The position numbers and the translations under genes are program-made. DNA of 64,000 nucleotides from Pseudomonas sp. RIT-PI-S (lineage in GTDB: Bacteria; Pseudomonadota; Gammaproteobacteria; Pseudomonadales; Pseudomonadaceae), in the NCBI RefSeq assembly GCF_025642975.1, contig NZ_JANZKJ010000002.1, forward strand, positions 310,001 to 374,000, in the 5' to 3' direction. The notes under the pieces are model-generated. The model did no database searches. It had not been told where the DNA came from and saw nothing but the letters and a program-made list of their open reading frames with translations. This document shows positions 8,647 to 18,130 of this stretch, piece after piece (within the stretch, counting starts at the first letter, position 1; every line of letters begins with the position of its first letter).

Positions 8647-9243
8647 ATGATGAATATCAGCCAATTGGTACTCGCCAGCCACAACGCCGGCAAACTCAAA
8701 GAACTCCAGGCCATGCTCGGCGACCGCGTACACCTGCGCTCGGTCGGTGAGTTCAGCCGTGTCGAGCCGGAAGAAACCGGCCTTTCGTTCGTTGAAAACG
8801 CCATCCTCAAGGCACGCAATGCGGCACGGCTGTCCGGCCTGCCAGCCCTGGCCGACGACTCGGGCCTGGCAGTGGATTACCTCGGTGGCGCACCGGGTAT
8901 TTACTCGGCACGTTATGCCGATGGTCAAGGCGACGCAGCGAACAACGCCAAGCTGCTGGCCGCGCTGGAGGGTGTAGCCGAAGCCGAGCGTGGTGCTCAG
9001 TTCGTCTGTGTGCTGGCGCTGGTGCGCCACGCCGACGACCCGCTACCAATCTTGTGCGAAGGCCTGTGGCACGGGCGCATTCTTCCAGCGGCCAGCGGCA
9101 CCAACGGCTTTGGGTACGATCCATTGTTCTGGGTGCCGGAGCGCAGCTGCTCCAGCGCTGAACTCTCCCCGGCCGAGAAAAACCTGCTCAGCCACCGGGC
9201 CCGCGCCATGGCCCTGCTGCGCCAGCGCCTGGGTATTGAATGA
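8647..9243 (+). CDS. rdgB: XTP/dITP diphosphatase (Ham1/RdgB)
   Basis: Removes deaminated purine nucleotides (ITP, XTP, dITP) from the pool, preventing their incorporation. The 198-residue protein starts [20 protein letters not shown], the Ham1 N-terminal signature, followed by [15 protein letters not shown], the metal/substrate region [27 protein letters not shown] (cited in parts) and [13 protein letters not shown]. Its stop overlaps the hemW start by four bases (ATGA), so translation is coupled to hemW. Confidence 0.95.
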   Translation: MMNISQLVLASHNAGKLKELQAMLGDRVHLRSVGEFSRVEPEETGLSFVENAILKARNAARLSGLPALADDSGLAVDYLGGAPGIYSARYADGQGDAANNAKLLAALEGVAEAERGAQFVCVLALVRHADDPLPILCEGLWHGRILPAASGTNGFGYDPLFWVPERSCSSAELSPAEKNLLSHRARAMALLRQRLGIE

Positions 9244-10388
9244 GCCCGCTGCCCACACTGCCGCCGCTGGCGTTGTATATCCACATTCCCTGGTGCGTGC
9301 GCAAATGCCCCTACTGTGATTTCAACTCGCACGCAGCGGGCCCGGATTTGCCCGAAGACGCGTACGTAAGCGCGTTGCTCGATGACCTGGACCGCGAGCT
9401 GCCAGCGGCGCTTGGCCGCCCGCTGACGTCGATATTCTTCGGCGGCGGCACCCCCAGCTTGTTCAGCGCAGCCGCGCTCGGCCGGCTGCTCGATGGCATC
9501 CGAGCACGCATCGCTCTGGCGGCGGATGCGGAAGTAACCCTCGAGGCCAACCCCGGCACCTTCGAGCAGGACAAGTTCATTGCTTATCGGGAAACCGGGA
9601 TCAACCGGTTATCCATTGGCGTGCAAAGTTTCCAGGCTGACAAGCTCGCGGCGCTCGGGCGCATCCATAATGGTGACGAAGCGCTGCGCGCGGCAGAGAT
9701 GGCCCGCCGCGCCGGCTTCGATAACTTCAATATGGACCTGATGCACGGCCTGCCGGGGCAAAGCCTGGAGGAGGCGCTCGGCGACCTGCGTCAAGCTATC
9801 GCCTTGGCCCCGACTCATTTGTCTTGGTACCAGCTCACCCTGGAGCCGAACACGGTGTTCTGGAATCAGCCGCCGCTGCTTCCCGAGGACGATATCCTCT
9901 GGGATATCCAAGAGGCTGGCCAGGCCCTTCTCGCCAGCGCAGGGTTCGCCCAATACGAGGTATCGGCCTATGCCCGCCCAGGACGGGCAGCTCGGCACAA
10001 CCTCAATTATTGGAGCTTCGGGGACTTTATCGGCATCGGCGCTGGCGCTCACGGCAAGCTGACGGCTGACGACGGCACGATCCGCCGGACTTGGAAAACC
10101 CGCCTGCCCAAGGATTACCTCAACCTGGCCAAGCCTTTCACCGCGGGAGAGAAGCTCCTCGCGCCGGACGAGCTACCGTTCGAGTTCCTGATCAATGCGC
10201 TGCGCCTGACCGAGGGCGTGCCGGCTACGCTGTTCACTGAACGCACCGGGCTGCCGCTGTCCGCACTGGAGGAGGGCCGCCGCGCCGCCGAACAAAGAGG
10301 GCTGTTGCGGGTCGAACCAGCGCAGCTGGCGGCGACGGAGCGAGGCCAGCTATTCCTTAACGACCTTTTGCAACTGTTTTTGACCTGA
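9240..10388 (+). CDS. hemW: Radical SAM heme chaperone HemW
   Basis: A 382-residue radical SAM protein related to coproporphyrinogen dehydrogenase HemN; family studies assign it heme-chaperone activity rather than HemN enzyme activity. The cluster motif is [14 protein letters not shown] (C-x3-C-x2-C). [24 protein letters not shown] and [13 protein letters not shown] follow in order, with the HemN C-terminal domain at the end. It lacks the N-terminal extension of true HemN. It overlaps rdgB by 4 bp and DUF3392 begins 10 bp downstream. Confidence 0.93.
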   Translation: MSPLPTLPPLALYIHIPWCVRKCPYCDFNSHAAGPDLPEDAYVSALLDDLDRELPAALGRPLTSIFFGGGTPSLFSAAALGRLLDGIRARIALAADAEVTLEANPGTFEQDKFIAYRETGINRLSIGVQSFQADKLAALGRIHNGDEALRAAEMARRAGFDNFNMDLMHGLPGQSLEEALGDLRQAIALAPTHLSWYQLTLEPNTVFWNQPPLLPEDDILWDIQEAGQALLASAGFAQYEVSAYARPGRAARHNLNYWSFGDFIGIGAGAHGKLTADDGTIRRTWKTRLPKDYLNLAKPFTAGEKLLAPDELPFEFLINALRLTEGVPATLFTERTGLPLSALEEGRRAAEQRGLLRVEPAQLAATERGQLFLNDLLQLFLT

Positions 10389-10397
10389 GGACCCTGG

Positions 10398-10721
10398 ATG
10401 GATCAGCTCCTGGATGTGCTTTCAACGGTGTCACGCTGGTGCCGAGGCAACCTCTCTGAAATCGCCCTGGCCTTGGTAGGCTGCGTATTAGTGCTGTTCG
10501 GCGCGCAGATCAAGGGTTTCGTAGAGCAGAAAGTGGGCAGTTTGGGCGGCGCATTGCGGGTTCCGATGATGGCGCTGGCCTGCACCCTGGGCAGCGGCGC
10601 CGCGCTTATCTATGCAACGCCATGGGTGCTCAAGGGGCTGGGCCAGTTCAACAACTACAGCCTGGCACCGGTGCTGTTGGTGGTGCTGGTATTGATCGGC
10701 GTGGTTGCCGACCGGAAATAA
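10398..10721 (+). CDS. DUF3392 small membrane protein
   Basis: A 107-residue protein with three hydrophobic segments: IALALVGCVLVLFG, MMALACTLGSGAALIY and APVLLVVLVLIGVVA. The pattern and length match DUF3392, a family of unknown function kept beside hemW in Pseudomonas. A GAGGACC ribosome site precedes ATG 10398. It ends the rdgB-hemW run; a repeat follows immediately and trmB lies on the other strand. Confidence 0.8.
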   Translation: MDQLLDVLSTVSRWCRGNLSEIALALVGCVLVLFGAQIKGFVEQKVGSLGGALRVPMMALACTLGSGAALIYATPWVLKGLGQFNNYSLAPVLLVVLVLIGVVADRK

Positions 10722-10727
10722 ACAGCC

Positions 10728-10769
10728 GTAGCGCTGGCGAAGCCTGCGAACAGGAGCGCCAGCACCTAC
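10728..10769. repeat. Degenerate REP-like inverted repeat
   Basis: GTAGCGCTGGC (10728-10738) is mirrored by GCGCCAGC-AC-CTAC (10756-10769), with GAAGCCTGCGAA between. It shares the GTAG...CTGGC...GCCTGCGAA wording of the REPs at 13829, 55994 and 63402 and sits, like them, between gene ends. Confidence 0.6.
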
Positions 10770-10793
10770 ATTTCACACCTTGCGGCCGGGCGG

Positions 10794-11516
10794 TTATTCC
10801 ACCCGCTCGAACTTCAAATCCCATACCCCATGGCCGAGACGCTCGCCGCGGCGCTCGAACTTGGTCACCGGGCGCTCGCTCGGGCGCTCGACCCAACGGC
10901 CATCGTCGGCCAGGTTACGGTAACCCGGGGCAACGTTCATGACCTCCAGCATGTGCTCGGCATAGGGCTCCCAGTCGGTGGCCATGTGCAAGATGCCGCC
11001 AGGCTTGAGCTTGCTGCGCACCAGTTCGGCAAACGCCGGCTGGACGATACGCCGCTTGTGATGGCGGCTCTTGTGCCAGGGGTCGGGGAAAAACAGCAGC
11101 AGCCTGTCGAGGCTTGCGTCGGCAATGCAGCGCTTGAGCACTTCAATAGCGTCGCAGTCGAACACCCGCACATTGCTCAGGCCCTGGCCCAGCACGCCAT
11201 TGAGCAAGGCCCCCACGCCAGGGCGGTGCACTTCCACGCCGATAAAATCCTGCTCGGGCGAGGCGGCGGCCATCTCGAGCAGGGAATGGCCCATGCCAAA
11301 GCCGATCTCGAACGTGCGGGGTGCCGAGCGGCCAAACACCTTGTCGAAATCGACCGGCGCATCGGCCAATGGCAGGACGAACCGAGGCCCACCCACGTCC
11401 AGGCCGCGTTGCTGGCCTTCGGTCATGCGCCCGGCGCGCATCACGAAACTCTTGATGGTGCGCAGGTGCGGCTGAGTGCCTTCGGCTTGGGCCGGGGTGG
11501 AGTTTGAATCAGTCAT
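10794..11516 (-). CDS. trmB: tRNA (guanine-N7-)-methyltransferase
   Basis: Methylates N7 of G46 in the tRNA variable loop using SAM. The 240-residue protein shows the SAM loop [26 protein letters not shown], and the TrmB hallmark [20 protein letters not shown]. The C-terminus keeps the family's [17 protein letters not shown]. It lies directly downstream of thiG with 8 bp between, so thiS, thiG and trmB probably share a transcript. Confidence 0.96.
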   Translation of the reverse strand: MTDSNSTPAQAEGTQPHLRTIKSFVMRAGRMTEGQQRGLDVGGPRFVLPLADAPVDFDKVFGRSAPRTFEIGFGMGHSLLEMAAASPEQDFIGVEVHRPGVGALLNGVLGQGLSNVRVFDCDAIEVLKRCIADASLDRLLLFFPDPWHKSRHHKRRIVQPAFAELVRSKLKPGGILHMATDWEPYAEHMLEVMNVAPGYRNLADDGRWVERPSERPVTKFERRGERLGHGVWDLKFERVE

Positions 11517-11524
11517 GGGAGCTC

Positions 11525-12319
11525 TTACTTGATCAGGCCATCGAGCGGCGAAGACGCACTGGCATAGAGTTTTTTCGGCATGCGACCGGCCAGCCAGGCC
11601 AAGCGGCCGGCAATGATCGCGTGTTTCATGGCTTCGGCCATCTGTACGGGGTTCTGCGCGTGAGCGATCGCCGAGTTCATCAACACGGCCTCGCAGCCCA
11701 GCTCCATGGCGATAGCGGCATCGGAAGCGGTACCCACACCGGCATCTACCAGCACCGGGACCTTGGCTTCCTCAAGGATGATCTGCAGGTTGTACGGGTT
11801 GCAAATACCCAGGCCTGTGCCAATGAGGCCGGCGAGCGGCATGACGGCGATACAGCCTATTTCCGCCAGCTGGCGAGCAATGATCGGATCATCGCTGGTG
11901 TACACCATCACGTCGAAACCTTCCTTGACCAGCACCTCGGCGGCCTTGAGGGTTTCGATCACGTTGGGGAACAGGGTTTTCTGGTCGGCCAGCACCTCGA
12001 GCTTCACCAGCTTGTGGCCGTCGAGCAGCTCCCGCGCCAGGCGGCAAGTACGCACGGCTTCGGTGGCATCGTAGCAACCAGCCGTGTTGGGCAGGATGGT
12101 GTACCGGTCCGGGGGGAGCACATCGAGCAAGTTGGGCTCTCCCGGGTTCTGGCCGATGTTGGTGCGGCGCACCGCCACCGTCACGATCTCGGCACCAGAC
12201 GCTTCGATGGCCTGACGGGTTTCTTCCAGGTCACGGTATTTGCCGGTGCCGACCAGCAAGCGGGACTCATAGGTGCGGCCGGCCAGAACGAACGGCTTGT
12301 CGCTGCGGGATGTGCTCAT
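11525..12319 (-). CDS. thiG: Thiazole synthase
   Basis: Builds the thiazole phosphate of thiamin from deoxyxylulose phosphate, dehydroglycine and the ThiS thiocarboxylate. The 264-residue TIM barrel shows [16 protein letters not shown], the Schiff-base lysine region LVKLEVLAD, and the phosphate-binding [20 protein letters not shown]. It lies 42 bp downstream of thiS, its sulfur donor. Length and all blocks are normal; the ThiH or ThiO partner is not in the window. Confidence 0.96.
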   Translation of the reverse strand: MSTSRSDKPFVLAGRTYESRLLVGTGKYRDLEETRQAIEASGAEIVTVAVRRTNIGQNPGEPNLLDVLPPDRYTILPNTAGCYDATEAVRTCRLARELLDGHKLVKLEVLADQKTLFPNVIETLKAAEVLVKEGFDVMVYTSDDPIIARQLAEIGCIAVMPLAGLIGTGLGICNPYNLQIILEEAKVPVLVDAGVGTASDAAIAMELGCEAVLMNSAIAHAQNPVQMAEAMKHAIIAGRLAWLAGRMPKKLYASASSPLDGLIK

Positions 12320-12361
12320 GGGTGGTCCTCGTAATTGAGTGGAAGCGCTGCGCCGACGGCT

Positions 12362-12562
12362 TCAGCCGCCACCGATGGCCTGCACGACTTCAACCTGGTC
12401 ACCATCGTTCAGCCGCGTGCTCGCATGCTGTCCACGCGGCACGATGTCCAGGTTCAACTCGACCGCAACTCGGCGCCCGGCCAGCTCCATACGAGCCAAT
12501 AGGCCTTCGACGGTTTCGCCGTCAGGGAGCTCGAAGGTGTCTCCGTTCAACTGAATGCGCAT
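12362..12562 (-). CDS. thiS: Sulfur carrier protein ThiS
   Basis: A ubiquitin-fold sulfur carrier whose C-terminal Gly-Gly is converted to a thiocarboxylate for thiazole synthesis. ATG 12562 gives 66 residues, MRIQLNGDTFELPDG at the start and VQAIGGG at the end, as in relatives; the longer frame adds six unlikely residues. AVELNLDIVPR is the second family block. It is the first gene of the thiS-thiG-trmB run. Confidence 0.94.
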   Translation of the reverse strand: MRIQLNGDTFELPDGETVEGLLARMELAGRRVAVELNLDIVPRGQHASTRLNDGDQVEVVQAIGGG

Positions 12563-12641
12563 GTGGGGCGCCATTAGCAAGTGGGGGCGTGCATTCTAGC
12601 CCGATCGCCGACGCCGACCAAGGCGCCGGCGACAGCCTGGC

Positions 12642-13013
12642 TCAACCCAGGCGCCAGGCGGCCAGACCAAGGCAGGCCCAGCCCGCTAGAAATGCCAGGC
12701 CGCCGAAGGGCGTGACGATGCCCAAGCGGGAAACCCCGCTAAGCGTCAGCGCATAGAGGCTTCCGGAAAACAGCACGATACCGACGCAAAACAATATGCC
12801 GCCCCAGCCTACCAGCCTTCCGGGCAACACGTTGGCCAGCACCGCCACACCTAGTAACGCCAGCGCGTGCACCAGTTGATACTGTACCCCGGTTTGGAAA
12901 ATGCTCAGGTACTCAGCTGAAAGCCGGCCCTTGAGGCCGTGGGCCGCGAATGCGCCTAAGCCAACGCCGGTGAAGCCGAAGAAAGCGGCTAACATCAGGA
13001 AACTACGCAACAT
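12642..13013 (-). CDS. DUF423 membrane protein (YgdD-type)
   Basis: A 123-residue protein with four hydrophobic segments and the family marker FGFTGVGLGAFAAHGLKGRLS at the N-terminus, then YQLVHALALL and FGGLAFLAGWACLGLAAW. DUF423 proteins are small inner-membrane proteins of unknown activity. It is divergent from mtgA, with 72 bp between the start codons, and is convergent with nothing; thiS follows 79 bp downstream on the same strand. Confidence 0.85.
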   Translation of the reverse strand: MLRSFLMLAAFFGFTGVGLGAFAAHGLKGRLSAEYLSIFQTGVQYQLVHALALLGVAVLANVLPGRLVGWGGILFCVGIVLFSGSLYALTLSGVSRLGIVTPFGGLAFLAGWACLGLAAWRLG

Positions 13014-13085
13014 GGGGTGTCCGTCCGGGTCGACCTGCTCAGGGTCTGTATAATGGCCCGCTCTTCCGGCCGGGCCAAGCTCACT

Positions 13086-13808
13086 ATGCTAGGTACTTTA
13101 CTGCAGCGCATTCGCCGCTTCCTGATGTGGTTCGCCATAGGTAGCGTGGCGTTGGTGCTGCTGTTTCGCTGGGTGCCGCCACCCGGTACGGCGCTGATGG
13201 TGGAGCGCAAGCTGCAATCCTGGGCCGACGGCCAGCCCATCGACCTGCAGCGTTCATGGCAGCCCTGGGACCGTTTACCCGCCGACCTTAAAGTCGCGGT
13301 GATCGCCGGCGAAGACCAGAAATTCCCTCTGCATTGGGGCTTCGACCTGCCCGCCATCCGCGCCGCCTTCAGCCACAACGAGCGCGGCGGCTCCCTGCGC
13401 GGGGCCAGCACCCTTAGCCAGCAGGTGGCAAAGAACCTGTTCTTGTGGTCCGGGCGCAGTTACCTGCGTAAAGGGTTGGAAGCCTGGTTCACGGTATTGC
13501 TGGAAGTGCTCTGGCCCAAGCAGCGCATCCTCGAGGTATACCTCAATAGCGCTGAATGGGATGACGGCGTTTTCGGCGCTGAAGCCGCGGCGCGGCATCA
13601 CTTCAACGTCAGCGCGGGCAGCCTTACGCGACAACAGGCGAGCTTGCTGGCGGCGGTACTGCCCAGCCCTCGGGAGTGGAGCGCATCGCGGCCCAGCCCG
13701 TACGTACTGCGCCGGGCTGCATGGATTCGACAGCAGATGAGCCAATTGGGCGGGGATGACTATCTCGCCACGCTAGGGCAGGCACGGCGGCCGCCCTGGG
13801 CGGATTAA
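13086..13808 (+). CDS. mtgA: Monofunctional peptidoglycan glycosyltransferase
   Basis: A family-51 glycosyltransferase that polymerises lipid II into glycan strands at the outer face of the inner membrane. ATG 13086 gives 240 residues starting MLGTLLQRIRRFL, followed by one membrane anchor (WFAIGSVALVLLF). Catalytic motif 1 is AGEDQKFPLHWGFD; motifs 2-4 are GGSLRGASTLSQQVAKNLFLW (in parts), RKGLEAWFTVLLE and ILEVYLNSAEWDDGVFG. No transpeptidase domain is present, as expected. The start 69 bp further upstream lacks family support. Confidence 0.94.
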   Translation: MLGTLLQRIRRFLMWFAIGSVALVLLFRWVPPPGTALMVERKLQSWADGQPIDLQRSWQPWDRLPADLKVAVIAGEDQKFPLHWGFDLPAIRAAFSHNERGGSLRGASTLSQQVAKNLFLWSGRSYLRKGLEAWFTVLLEVLWPKQRILEVYLNSAEWDDGVFGAEAAARHHFNVSAGSLTRQQASLLAAVLPSPREWSASRPSPYVLRRAAWIRQQMSQLGGDDYLATLGQARRPPWAD

Positions 13809-13828
13809 TGCGCGGTTCGCGGGTTTGG

Positions 13829-13865
13829 CCAGCTCCTGCAGCCCTTTGAACTCTGCAGGAGCTGG
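13829..13865. repeat. REP-type inverted repeat between mtgA and rpoH
   Basis: CCAGCTCCTGCAG (13829-13841) is exactly mirrored by CTGCAGGAGCTGG (13853-13865) with an 11-base loop, followed by GCGATAGCCTGCGAACC. It lies between two convergent gene ends and matches the REP family at 55994 and 63402. Confidence 0.75.
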
Positions 13866-13906
13866 CGATAGCCTGCGAACCTGATGCCTGGATCGCATCG
13901 ATCAGA

Positions 13907-14761
<855 letters not shown>

Positions 14762-14811
14762 TCAAAAACCTCCAACAAACAAATGTGCGCCTTGTGAGCG
14801 CCGACCCAATA

Positions 14812-14848
14812 GACCGCGCCTCCCGGGATGAGTTCCGGGCGCACGGTC
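14812..14848 (-). terminator. Hairpin between ftsX and rpoH
   Basis: On the minus strand GACCGTGCGCCCGG pairs with CCGGGAGGCGCGGTC around a short loop, followed by TATT. It may end the ftsYEX transcript or lie in the rpoH leader. The following T-run is short, so termination is uncertain. Confidence 0.45.
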
Positions 14849-14867
14849 TTTGGCGCCAAAAATACGA

Positions 14868-15893
14868 TTAGCGTGGCGCCAGCTCCCTGAGGTGCCTCGC
14901 CACGGCGATCCACGCACCGATATACCCCAACAGCACAGCCCCAAGCAATAGGGAAAGTCCGTCTGCGGCGGGCACACCACCCAGGGCAAAGTCACTTCCG
15001 TAAAGCCCCGCTAGGTTCACGACCGCGCCGTTGAGCCAATCCAGGCCAAAGGCCAGCACCGCCCAGGCCAACAGCCCCGCGCCGAAGCCATACAGCGCGC
15101 CCATATAAAGGAACGGCCGGCGTACGTAGGCGTCGGTTCCCCCGACCAGCTTTATGACCTCGATCTCGTTGCGGCGGTTCTCGATGTGCAGCCGAATGGT
15201 ATTACCGATCACCAAGAGCAAGGCGGAGATCAGCAGCACCGCAAGGCCAAAGACGAAACGGTCGCCTAGCTTGAGGATCGCCGCCAGGCGCTCCACCCAG
15301 ACCAGATCGAGCTGGGCCTGCTCTACATTAGGCAGCTGGGCCAATTGCTCGCGCAGGGCTTCGAGGGCCGGCTTGTCTACCTCCAGGGGCGTAACCACTA
15401 CTACCCCCGGTAGCGGATTATCCGGAAGCTCCTTGATCGCCTCGCCGAGGCCGGACTGCTGCTGAAAAGCCTCCAGGGCCTTCTCTCGGCTGATGAACTC
15501 AGCATCGCCCACGCCGGCCAGCGCCTTGGCCTGGCTAACGAGCGCTTCGCCTTCACGGCTGCCCGCCTCCATGCGCATATAAAGGGAAATCTGTGCCGCT
15601 CGCTGCCAAGAGCCGCCCAACCGCTCCACGTTCTTGAGCAGCAGGGAAAGCCCCATGGGCAAGCTCAGCGCTACCGCCATCACCAGGCAAGTGAAAAAGC
15701 TGCCGAACGGTTGTCGGCCGAGGCGTTTGAGGCTGTCGACGAAGCTCGCGCGGTGGCTTTCCAGCCAGGCATGAAAGAGCGTGCTGAAGTCCGGACCGTC
15801 GTCGTCATCCTTACGGCGGGGCTTTTTCGGGGCCGCATCGGCGGGTTTGGGCGCCACTCGGTCCGATACCTTGGGGCTGCGCGTCGCGCTCAT
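14868..15893 (-). CDS. ftsX: Cell division ABC-type permease FtsX
   Basis: Membrane partner of FtsE; together they regulate septal peptidoglycan hydrolases through the periplasmic loop. The 341 residues begin with a charged cytoplasmic tail (KPRRKDDDDGPDF), then a first membrane helix (CLVMAVALSLPMGLSLLL), a periplasmic domain of about 110 residues, and three C-terminal helices. RNEIEVIKLVGGTDAYVRRPFLYMG (in parts) is the FtsX signature before helix 3. It overlaps ftsE by four bases, so the two are translationally coupled. Confidence 0.95.
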   Translation of the reverse strand: MSATRSPKVSDRVAPKPADAAPKKPRRKDDDDGPDFSTLFHAWLESHRASFVDSLKRLGRQPFGSFFTCLVMAVALSLPMGLSLLLKNVERLGGSWQRAAQISLYMRMEAGSREGEALVSQAKALAGVGDAEFISREKALEAFQQQSGLGEAIKELPDNPLPGVVVVTPLEVDKPALEALREQLAQLPNVEQAQLDLVWVERLAAILKLGDRFVFGLAVLLISALLLVIGNTIRLHIENRRNEIEVIKLVGGTDAYVRRPFLYMGALYGFGAGLLAWAVLAFGLDWLNGAVVNLAGLYGSDFALGGVPAADGLSLLLGAVLLGYIGAWIAVARHLRELAPR

Positions 15894-16561
15894 TGGCCAG
15901 CCTCCCCGTCGCCGATCAACCGGCCACGTTGCAAAGTGAGCATGCGGTGGCGCATGCGGGCGATCAGTGCCAGGTCATGGCTGGCGATCAGCACGCTGGT
16001 GCCGAGCCGATTGATGTCTTCGAACACACCCATGATCTCCGCAGCCAGCCGGGGGTCCAGGTTGCCGGTGGGTTCGTCCGCGAGCAACAACGCAGGTTTG
16101 TGGACGATCGCACGGGCAATGCCGACTCGCTGCTGCTGGCCCGTGGACAGGTCGCCAGGGTACAGCTCGCCCTTGTCGCCCAGGGACACTCGTTCGAGCG
16201 CGGCATCGACCCGCTGAGTGATCTCGGCCTTAGATAAGCCGAGAATTTGCAGGGGTAAGGCGATGTTGTTGAACACCGTGCGATCGAACAGCAATTGGTG
16301 ATTCTGGAAGACCACGCCGATCTGCCGGCGCAGGAAGGGAATTTGCGCGTTGCTGATCTGGCCTAAGTCCTGCCCGGCTAGCAACAACTTGCCGCTGGTG
16401 GGGCGCTCCATGGCGAGCAACAGGCGCAGCAGGGTGCTTTTGCCCGCGCCCGAGTGGCCAGTAACGAAGAGAAATTCGCCCCGCCGCACGCGAAAACTCA
16501 GCTCATGTAGCCCTACGTGGCCATTGGCATAGCGCTTGCCAACCCCCTCGAAGCGAATCAT
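15890..16561 (-). CDS. ftsE: Cell division ATP-binding protein FtsE
   Basis: ATPase of the FtsEX complex. The 223 residues carry Walker A GHSGAGKSTLL, the Q-loop VVFQNHQLL, the signature LSTGQQQRVGIAR and Walker B ALLLADEPTGNLD, then a switch His in ASHDLAL. Both ends overlap neighbours by 4 bp (ftsY upstream, ftsX downstream), giving a tight ftsY-ftsE-ftsX operon. Confidence 0.96.
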   Translation of the reverse strand: MIRFEGVGKRYANGHVGLHELSFRVRRGEFLFVTGHSGAGKSTLLRLLLAMERPTSGKLLLAGQDLGQISNAQIPFLRRQIGVVFQNHQLLFDRTVFNNIALPLQILGLSKAEITQRVDAALERVSLGDKGELYPGDLSTGQQQRVGIARAIVHKPALLLADEPTGNLDPRLAAEIMGVFEDINRLGTSVLIASHDLALIARMRHRMLTLQRGRLIGDGEAGQ

Positions 16562-17898
16562 GAGTGCTCCCGCTCGGCGAACAGTGCGCTGACGAACGGC
16601 TCAGCCTCGAACGTGCGCAGGTCGTCAATGCCCTCGCCCACGCCGATATAGCGAATCGGCAGGCCGAATTGCTTCGCAAGGGCGAAGATCACGCCGCCCT
16701 TGGCCGTGCCGTCCAGTTTGGTCAGGGCCAGGCCGGTGAGCGCAACCGACTGGTTGAAATGCTTGGCTTGGTTGATGGCGTTCTGCCCGGTGCCGGCGTC
16801 TAGCACCAGCAGTACCTCGTGTGGGGCCGCCGCATCCAGCTTGCCGATGACCCGGCGGACCTTTTTCAGCTCCTCCATGAGGTTGTCCTTGGTATGCAGC
16901 CGGCCAGCCGTATCGGCGATCAACACGTCGATGCCCCGGGCCTTGGCGGCCTGCACGGCATCGAAGATCACCGAGGCGGAGTCGGCGCCGGTGTGCTGCG
17001 CGATAACGGGCACCCCATTGCGCTCACCCCACACCTGCAGCTGTTCCACCGCCGCGGCGCGGAAGGTATCGCCGGCCGCCAGCATCACCTTCTTGCCTTC
17101 ACGCTGGAAGCGCGCGGCGAGCTTGCCGATGGTGGTGGTCTTGCCCGCACCGTTGACGCCGACCACAAGGATCACAAACGGTGCGTGCTGGTTATCGATC
17201 AGCAGGGGGCGCTCCACTGGGCGGAGCATATCCGCGAGCTCGCCTTGCAGCGAGGTGTATAGCGCCTGCGCGTCAGTCAGTTGCTTGCGCGCGACCTTCT
17301 GGGTCAGGTTGCGAATGATCACGGACGTGGCTTCGACGCCAACATCCGCAGTCAGCAGGCGGGTTTCGATCTCGTCGAGCAGGTCGTCGTCGATGGCCTT
17401 CTTGCCCAGGAACAGGCTGGCCATGCCCTCGCCGATGCTGGCGCTGGTTTTGCTCAGCCCCTGCTTTAGGCGCGCAAAGAAACCAGCCTTGGCAGGCTCT
17501 TGCGGGACTGGGACGGCAGCCTCGGCCACTGGTGCGGGCGCCTCGAACAGCGCCGCCGCCTGGGCCGCCTGCGCGACCGTCGGGGGTGGCAGCGGCGCGG
17601 GCTCGGGTTCGGGATCGATACCTACCGGCTCCTCGGGAACCGGCAGCTCGAGCCGTGGCACAGGCGCGGCGGCCGGCACGTGTTCGATCACCGGCTCCGG
17701 CGCCAACACTGGCTCGGGCGCCAACGCTACGGCTAGCTCGGCCGCGCTTTGAGCGGCGGCAGGCGGCTCGGGCTGTGCGGTGGGCTCGGCTTCGGGCTGG
17801 GCGGCCGGCTCTTGCGGCTTCTTGCGCAGCCAGCCGAACAGGCCTTTTTTCTCTCCGGCCGGGGCCGGGGTCTTCTTATCGTCACTGGAACCAAACAT
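16558..17898 (-). CDS. ftsY: Signal recognition particle receptor FtsY
   Basis: GTPase receptor that brings SRP-ribosome complexes to the membrane. The 446 residues have a long N-terminal tail (about 1-150) rich in Ala, Pro and Glu, such as PEPVLAPEPVIEHVPAAAPV, typical of the acidic A-domain. The NG domain follows: G1 VGVNGAGKTTTIGKLA, DTFRAAAVEQL, G3 IADTAGRLHTK, and G4 LTKLDGTAKGG. The Pro/Ala/Glu tail creates long open frames on the opposite strand that are not genes. It is the first gene of ftsY-ftsE-ftsX. Confidence 0.95.
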   Translation of the reverse strand: MFGSSDDKKTPAPAGEKKGLFGWLRKKPQEPAAQPEAEPTAQPEPPAAAQSAAELAVALAPEPVLAPEPVIEHVPAAAPVPRLELPVPEEPVGIDPEPEPAPLPPPTVAQAAQAAALFEAPAPVAEAAVPVPQEPAKAGFFARLKQGLSKTSASIGEGMASLFLGKKAIDDDLLDEIETRLLTADVGVEATSVIIRNLTQKVARKQLTDAQALYTSLQGELADMLRPVERPLLIDNQHAPFVILVVGVNGAGKTTTIGKLAARFQREGKKVMLAAGDTFRAAAVEQLQVWGERNGVPVIAQHTGADSASVIFDAVQAAKARGIDVLIADTAGRLHTKDNLMEELKKVRRVIGKLDAAAPHEVLLVLDAGTGQNAINQAKHFNQSVALTGLALTKLDGTAKGGVIFALAKQFGLPIRYIGVGEGIDDLRTFEAEPFVSALFAEREHS

Positions 17899-18130
17899 GG
17901 AAGGCGGCTATCTCAAGGTAGCGAAGCGCCAGCCGGGGCGCTTCGGGAAATCTGGAGGTCGCAGAACAGACCCTTTTTTGCCCGGCGCGTTCGTGCAACA
18001 TTTTGAGCCGAGACACCAGGCAAACCGCTGCCACAGGCGTGGCCGTAGGCCGGGCGGATCAGTATCCTAGCACCTCCTCGCCCACCGACGCTAAGGCCAA
18101 GGGGGCATCCGTACAGGTTCCACAACGAAA

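Noticed and set aside
16700..17752. 350-codon Ser/Ala/Gly-rich frame on the plus strand
   Set aside because: Antisense to ftsY; the low-complexity Ala/Pro/Glu tail of FtsY explains it.
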